Assembly (NCBI GenBank): GCA_030267565.1
Contig: BRXU01000009.1
Coordinates: forward strand, 2,986,001-3,050,000
Source: Pleodorina starrii
Lineage: Eukaryota; Chlorophyta; Chlorophyceae; Chlamydomonadales; Volvocaceae
Length of the DNA stretch: 64,000 nucleotides
Reading direction: 5' to 3'
This document shows positions 59,901 to 64,000 of the stretch, one piece after another. Position numbers and translations under genes: made by a program. Positions within the stretch are counted from its first letter, which is position 1, and the number at the start of each line of letters is the position of its first letter. The notes under the pieces were generated by a model. It ran no database searches. It was not told the DNA's origin and saw only the letters and a list, made by a program, of their open reading frames with translations.

Positions 59901-62900
59901 GATGGCTGAGGGCCGGCAGCAGGTCTTGTACGGCAGCGGCACACGAGGCAATCCAGCTGTCGGGCAGGTCCTTGACGCCCGCCAGCGCCACCAGCCGCAG
60001 CGCCGTCGCCAGGCGGTCGGGTTGAGACCTCAGCACCCGCAGCGCCTCCTCCGTGGTGAGACCCAGAACCACCTCCTGAAGGAGAGCGTCACGCGTCGCC
60101 GCAGCAGCAGCCACCGCCGTCGAGGCAGCGCTGGCGGCGCCGCCGTCAGCCTCCGCCGCCGCGTCGTTGCCCGCCGTCGCCGCCTGTACGGCATCCAACC
60201 GGCTGACGCTCTCCACGAGACTGACCAGCACCTCGGCCGAACCCGCCGGTACGGCGCCGGGGCTGGCCCCCGTCGGCCGTCGCAGCGCCCGCCGCGTCGC
60301 GTCGTACACTTTGGTCAGCAGATGCGGCGGCGGCGCGTAACCGCAGCGCGCGCAAGCCGCCAGGATGAAGGCGCCAGAGCGCGCGCTGCTAAAGCCATCG
60401 GAGTCCAGGGAGGGCTCGGCCTGCGACAGCAGTCGCGCCGCCAGCGGTGGCAGCGGCGGTGATTCGCTGCCGCCGCCGCCGCCCCCACCGCTGGCGGCTG
60501 CTGCCATGCCCGCCAGCGCGCCTCCGTCGGCTGGCAGCTGCAGCTCCACGAACAGGCCCTGCATGGCGGCCGCCACGGCGTCGGCTCCCGGCTGTAACGC
60601 CAACAGCCACTCCACCGCCGGCAGCAGCAGTGGTGCGACGCGCGGTGCGGCGTCCTCCTGCACGAACCGTGTGATGCAGGTCCGCAGCGAAGCAAGCAGA
60701 AGAGGAGACAGGGGGCTGAGGTGCTGCTCTTGGGTTGCATGGGTTGCTTTCTCTGGGTGCACTGTCTGGTGGGAAACTGCGAATAGTTGGCTGGTGGACT
60801 TAGTGGATAGGCCCTGAGCGCAATCCATGAATGGAACAGAGGGGCAGGCTCCAGGGAAGGGAATGTGAGCTGTGGACTCACCGGCACGCTGCCGCTGCGC
60901 ACCACCTTGGCCGCCATGACGCGCAGGGCCCTGCACGCCGCCAGCAGCAGCTGCGACATCTCCGCCGCCCCCACCTCCTGACCCAGCAGCCACTCCTCGC
61001 GCAGCACCGCCACCATCAGATGCTCAAGATCCTGGGACGAGCGACCGAGGAGCGGCGAGCGAGTGAGGAGAGGCGCATCCAGTACACACCCATCACAGCT
61101 TCGCTTCTCTTCCTGCAGCCCCCACCTTTCTGAACAGGGGCACGTGGGGCCAGCCGCTAGCCGCCGCCACCTGCCCCAGCAGCGCACTGGCCTTGGCCGC
61201 CGTCAGACCCGGCAGCCCCGCCTCCAGCCAGCGGTGCAGCGCCGCCATCGTCGTCTCGTAGCCCTCGAAGTGCTGACCCAGCGCCGCCAGCGGCAGCACC
61301 ACGCCCTCCATCAGACCGCCGAGAAAGCTGCCGCCACCTGCACTGTTGCCACCACCGCTGCTTGGGTCGCCCGATACGACCCCGCCGGACAGGCTCTCCA
61401 CCTGTATCACCACCGCAACAGGAGGAGCATTTCTTGCCTTCAATTTTGCCGGTGCCCACGACACTGCCTCGCGTTACCCTCACCCTCCGCTGCTTCGCGC
61501 CCTCCCTCGCGCGGAGCCTGCCTGTTCCCACAACCCCACAACACCGCCTTGCGCACTTATACAGTGAGAGGTTATCCAGTCCCCTTCCTCGCCCCGCCCC
61601 ACCATGTAGCGCTTGCTCTCCTTGAGGCTCTGCCACAGCGCCAGATCCGTACTGCCTCCCTCCATCATCTCCCGCCGCACACGCCGCTCCACCGCCCGCG
61701 CCACCGCCCCCAGCGAATCAGCCGGCAGCGGCACACCCCAGCCCGCGCACAGCCGCAGCAGCGACGGCACAAGCTCAGCCGGCGCGGCGTCGCGCGCTGC
61801 GGCGGCGGCGACACCGGCTGCCAGCGGCTCCAGCACCTCACGCGGTGCCGGTGTGCGCGGTGGTGCTGCCACGCGGGTGGACAGCAGTGTGATGAGCTCC
61901 AGGGATTCTCGGGGCGGCAGTTCGGAGAGCTTGGGACGCAACTGGCTCAGCGCCAGTGACACCGTGACCTCGTCCAGTTGGGGGCGCATAAGGCCCACTG
62001 CCACCAGGGACTGCCGGGCCGGGGTCGGGTCGGGTCGGTTGAGGTGCGGGGTCGGGGTTGGGGTGAGGAGGAAAACAGAGCCGTCCGAATGGGTCAGTAG
62101 GAGGCCCTCCCTCAGGCAGCACCTGAACCCCCAGAACCCCAGAAGCGACGCCGGCAACAGCAGCTAAGACAACATTTAGATCTCAGCTGCCCACCCAGCA
62201 GCGGCCACCCTCTCAACGCACGGCTTGGCCCTGCTGCATATACCCTATACCCTACCCACTCCATCCCAAGGCCCCACCTGTACGACTAACGCCGGCTGAC
62301 CCGCCATCTCCCCCAACCGCTGACGGAGCACCCGCTCCGCCAACTGAGATCCCCGATCACCGCACCGCGGGCCCGCCACCCGGCCCACAGTCCAGGCCAG
62401 TTCCACAAGCTGTACGACACCCAGCGGCTGCGGTACCGCACCACGCGAGGAGCCGCCGCCGCTGCCGGACTCCCGGGCAACAACAGGGCCCAGCGTGCTC
62501 AGCTCCCGGGCGGCCGAGTCCAGGGAGGCTTCGTCGCCGGCGATGGCGGCGGCGAGGGCTGCGGTGTCGACGACAGTGGCAACCGGGCCGCCACCGCCAC
62601 CGCCAGGCGCCCCGCCGCGAGGTCCCCTGCCTGAAGTCAGGTGCTGCTGCTTACCGCGCCTGCCTCCCGCAGGGCCCCTGCCGCCGCGGGGCTCGCCGCG
62701 GGCGGGTCCCTTCCGGGTTTGCCCGCCGGCGGCACCAGCGCCATCGCCATCGCCGCCGCCGCCACCGCCGCTGTCGTTGGTGCCTTGCCTGCGGGCGGTG
62801 GAGACCGCTTTGTCGAGCTGCTGCTGCTTCTGCGCGCGCTGCGCCTCGAGTGCGGCGATGCGGTTGAGCAGCTCCTGCCGTCGCTGCTGTGTCGCAATGT

Positions 62901-64000
62901 CCTGAGTCAGCCAGACGGACGCGGCGGTTGCGGACATCCAAGCCGGCCAGTCAAAGTCAAGCTTGAGATGCGGGGTGCCGGGGCCGGGGCCCTGGTGCGA
63001 CGGCTGTGGAGCGTCGCCGTGCCCCGCGGAAGTGGAGTCGGGCCGCGGCTGTGGCTGCAGCGGCTGCGGCGGCTGCATGCCCCAGGCGGTGAGGAGGTCT
63101 GCGAGCGAGCCCACGTCCAGCTGCGCCGGCAGCGAGGCTTCTGACCGGACGTCGCTGCCCCTGCTCTTGCCTCGCGGCTGGCGGGACTTCCGAACACCAG
63201 GATTGCTGCTACTGCTGCTGATACTGCCAGAGGCGGGCGAGGTGCTCTCGCCCTTTGCACTATCGCCGTTGCCGCTAGCGGCGCTGAACGCTCCTGGAGC
63301 CCCGCCGGCGGAGGACTTATCGGCGGCTGACTGTGGCCCCGGCACTTGCGCCGGCCCGGGCCGTTGGCGTTCTTTGGCTGCCGTGGTTTCGGCGCCGCCC
63401 TGCTCCGCCTCCGGTGCCTCACCTTCCACCCTGCGACGCCCAGCCGAGCAGGGAAGCGGCAGATTACGGTTCGGTTTCTACTCAAGAGGGGCGAGGGGCG
63501 CGGGAACAAAGCGCCTCACCGGCGGGTCTCGGGAGGCAGCGCTGCCGCCACGAACTCGTCCACTCGCGCCGCCACCGCCTCCACCCAGGCCCTCGGCTGG
63601 GGCAGCGCAAAGGCCGCCGCCAACTTGACGGCCGCCGCCAGCTCCCCCAGGCTGCTCGTCGCCCGAAGACCCTCCACGCGCGCCGCATCCTCTACCAGCA
63701 CCCTAGCCACGTAGGCGCGAAGACTTTGCGACGCGACCGCCGCCATCTCTGCACCGCCGCCGCCGCCGCCGGCCTCAGCCCAGACACAGATCTGTCGGGC
63801 CGCCGTGAAGGCGCTCTCAAGCTCCACTAGCGACGGCGACGGCAGCGGCGGCGCGGCGCTCCGAGCCGCCGCTCCCGGCAGCGCGGCCGCCAGGCGCACG
63901 GCTTCGTGCGGCGGCGCCAGGCGCAGCATGCGCAGCAGGGCTCGGATGCTGCACAGCACGGAGACCAGCTGCTTGAAGGACAGCAGCTGCTCCCGGGCGG
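53905..64000 (-). CDS. Giant alpha-helical repeat protein (OPR/FAST-like), 3' part, continues beyond window
   Basis: Ten exons join in phase: 63520-64000 (cut by the window edge), 62278-63430, 61603-62010, 61126-61401, 60882-61031, 57598-60657, 56565-57452, 55685-56063, 54944-55401 and 53905-54576. They give at least 2,640 residues. It is not firmly recognised. Many blocks alternate a helix pair with a W or F at a fixed place (SLGELAAAVKLAAAFALPQP.AWVEAV, YRPKELQMTVAAVAAYEL, LSHRGLAHAASGLALLGARPP, GAFILAACARCGYAPPPHL), which recalls OPR/FAST-type RNA-binding repeats. Between them are Gly/Ala/Gln linkers and an Arg/Gly-rich stretch in exon 62278-63430. The C-terminal 220 residues are denser (LYLAALDELVARTDL, FGPLGSDLYWPAGSPL, WHIAVYRVVMMALELQ). 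Two exact GACCCAYGGGTC words lie in the 3-kb exon, one per strand orientation. The exon 54944-55401 donor (GTCTGT) was chosen over GTACGA because it keeps phase. The N-terminus and targeting are outside the window. Confidence 0.7.
55431..55475 (+). repeat. 9-bp tandem repeat TCGGTGACA in intron
   Basis: Five 9-base units: TCGGTGACA twice exactly, then TCAGCGACA, TTGGTGACG and TCAGCGAAT. It sits just upstream (in gene direction) of the acceptor at 55402 and is in frame, so an earlier acceptor would add an Asp-Val-Thr repeat to the protein. Confidence 0.85.
56098..56122 (+). repeat. (AGGGGC)n hexamer in intron
   Basis: Four AGGGGC units give four G-tracts on the plus strand, a quadruplex candidate, in the intron between 56063 and 56565 of the giant gene. 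Confidence 0.85.

Noticed and set aside
1..64000. CRISPR arrays, bacterial operons, prophage or viral genes
   Set aside because: No regularly spaced identical repeats with unique spacers, no ribosome-binding-site-spaced gene runs, and no viral structural or replication domains were seen.

Overview
This window looks like nuclear DNA of a volvocine green alga (Chlamydomonas/Volvox relatives, Chlamydomonadales). The evidence is high GC, intron-dense genes with GTGAGT/GTGCGT-type donors and CAG acceptors, long Ala/Gly/Gln runs in coding exons, TGTAA 3'-end signals, a short interstitial stretch of TTTTAGGG telomere-like repeat, and plant-type plastid and ER genes. No bacterial operons, rRNA, intact tRNA or CRISPR array was seen. 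Genus and species cannot be fixed from sequence alone. Gene models were spliced by hand from conserved protein blocks, splice sites and reading phase; no transcript data or database search was available.

Layout. 1-2.6 kb: no convincing gene. 2.6-4.5 kb (+): SRPBCC/polyketide-cyclase-like protein, 5' end unresolved. 6.4-10.8 kb (+): secretory DUF707/glycosyltransferase-like protein. 11.4-11.7 kb: CCATGG satellite. 12.4-14.9 kb (-): trans-2-enoyl-CoA reductase, 7 exons. 15.2-17.2 kb (+): methionine-R-sulfoxide reductase B, 5 exons, head-to-head with the reductase across 278 bp. 18.1-27.5 kb (+): an 18-exon helical protein of about 1,296 residues, not recognised. 29.9-35.6 kb (-): CCD1-like carotenoid cleavage dioxygenase, 14 exons, 544 residues, all four iron-ligand histidines visible. 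37.4-43.0 kb (-): OPR-like repeat protein with a plastid-type leader, 9 exons, 1,088 residues. 43.5-45.5 kb (+): twin-arginine thylakoid-lumen-type leader followed by a charged coiled-coil protein. 48.2-51.0 kb (-): GNAT acetyltransferase. 52.8-53.1 kb (-): small single-pass membrane protein. 53.9-64.0 kb (-): 3' part (more than 2,640 residues) of a giant helical-repeat protein that runs off the right edge.

Several products point to the plastid or to lipid and carotenoid chemistry: the cyclase-like protein, the CCD, the OPR protein, the lumen protein and perhaps the GNAT. Nothing shows that they form one pathway; this is ordinary eukaryotic gene order.

The most unusual signal is at the DNA level. 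Three short words are strongly over-represented and scattered through introns, intergenic DNA and, in several reading frames, coding exons: the palindrome GACCCAYGGGTC (13 exact copies), GTTTCGGAGC (9 exact copies) and TGCCGTAC (about 25 or more copies, either strand). A CCATGG-based satellite contains the first word and may have grown from it.
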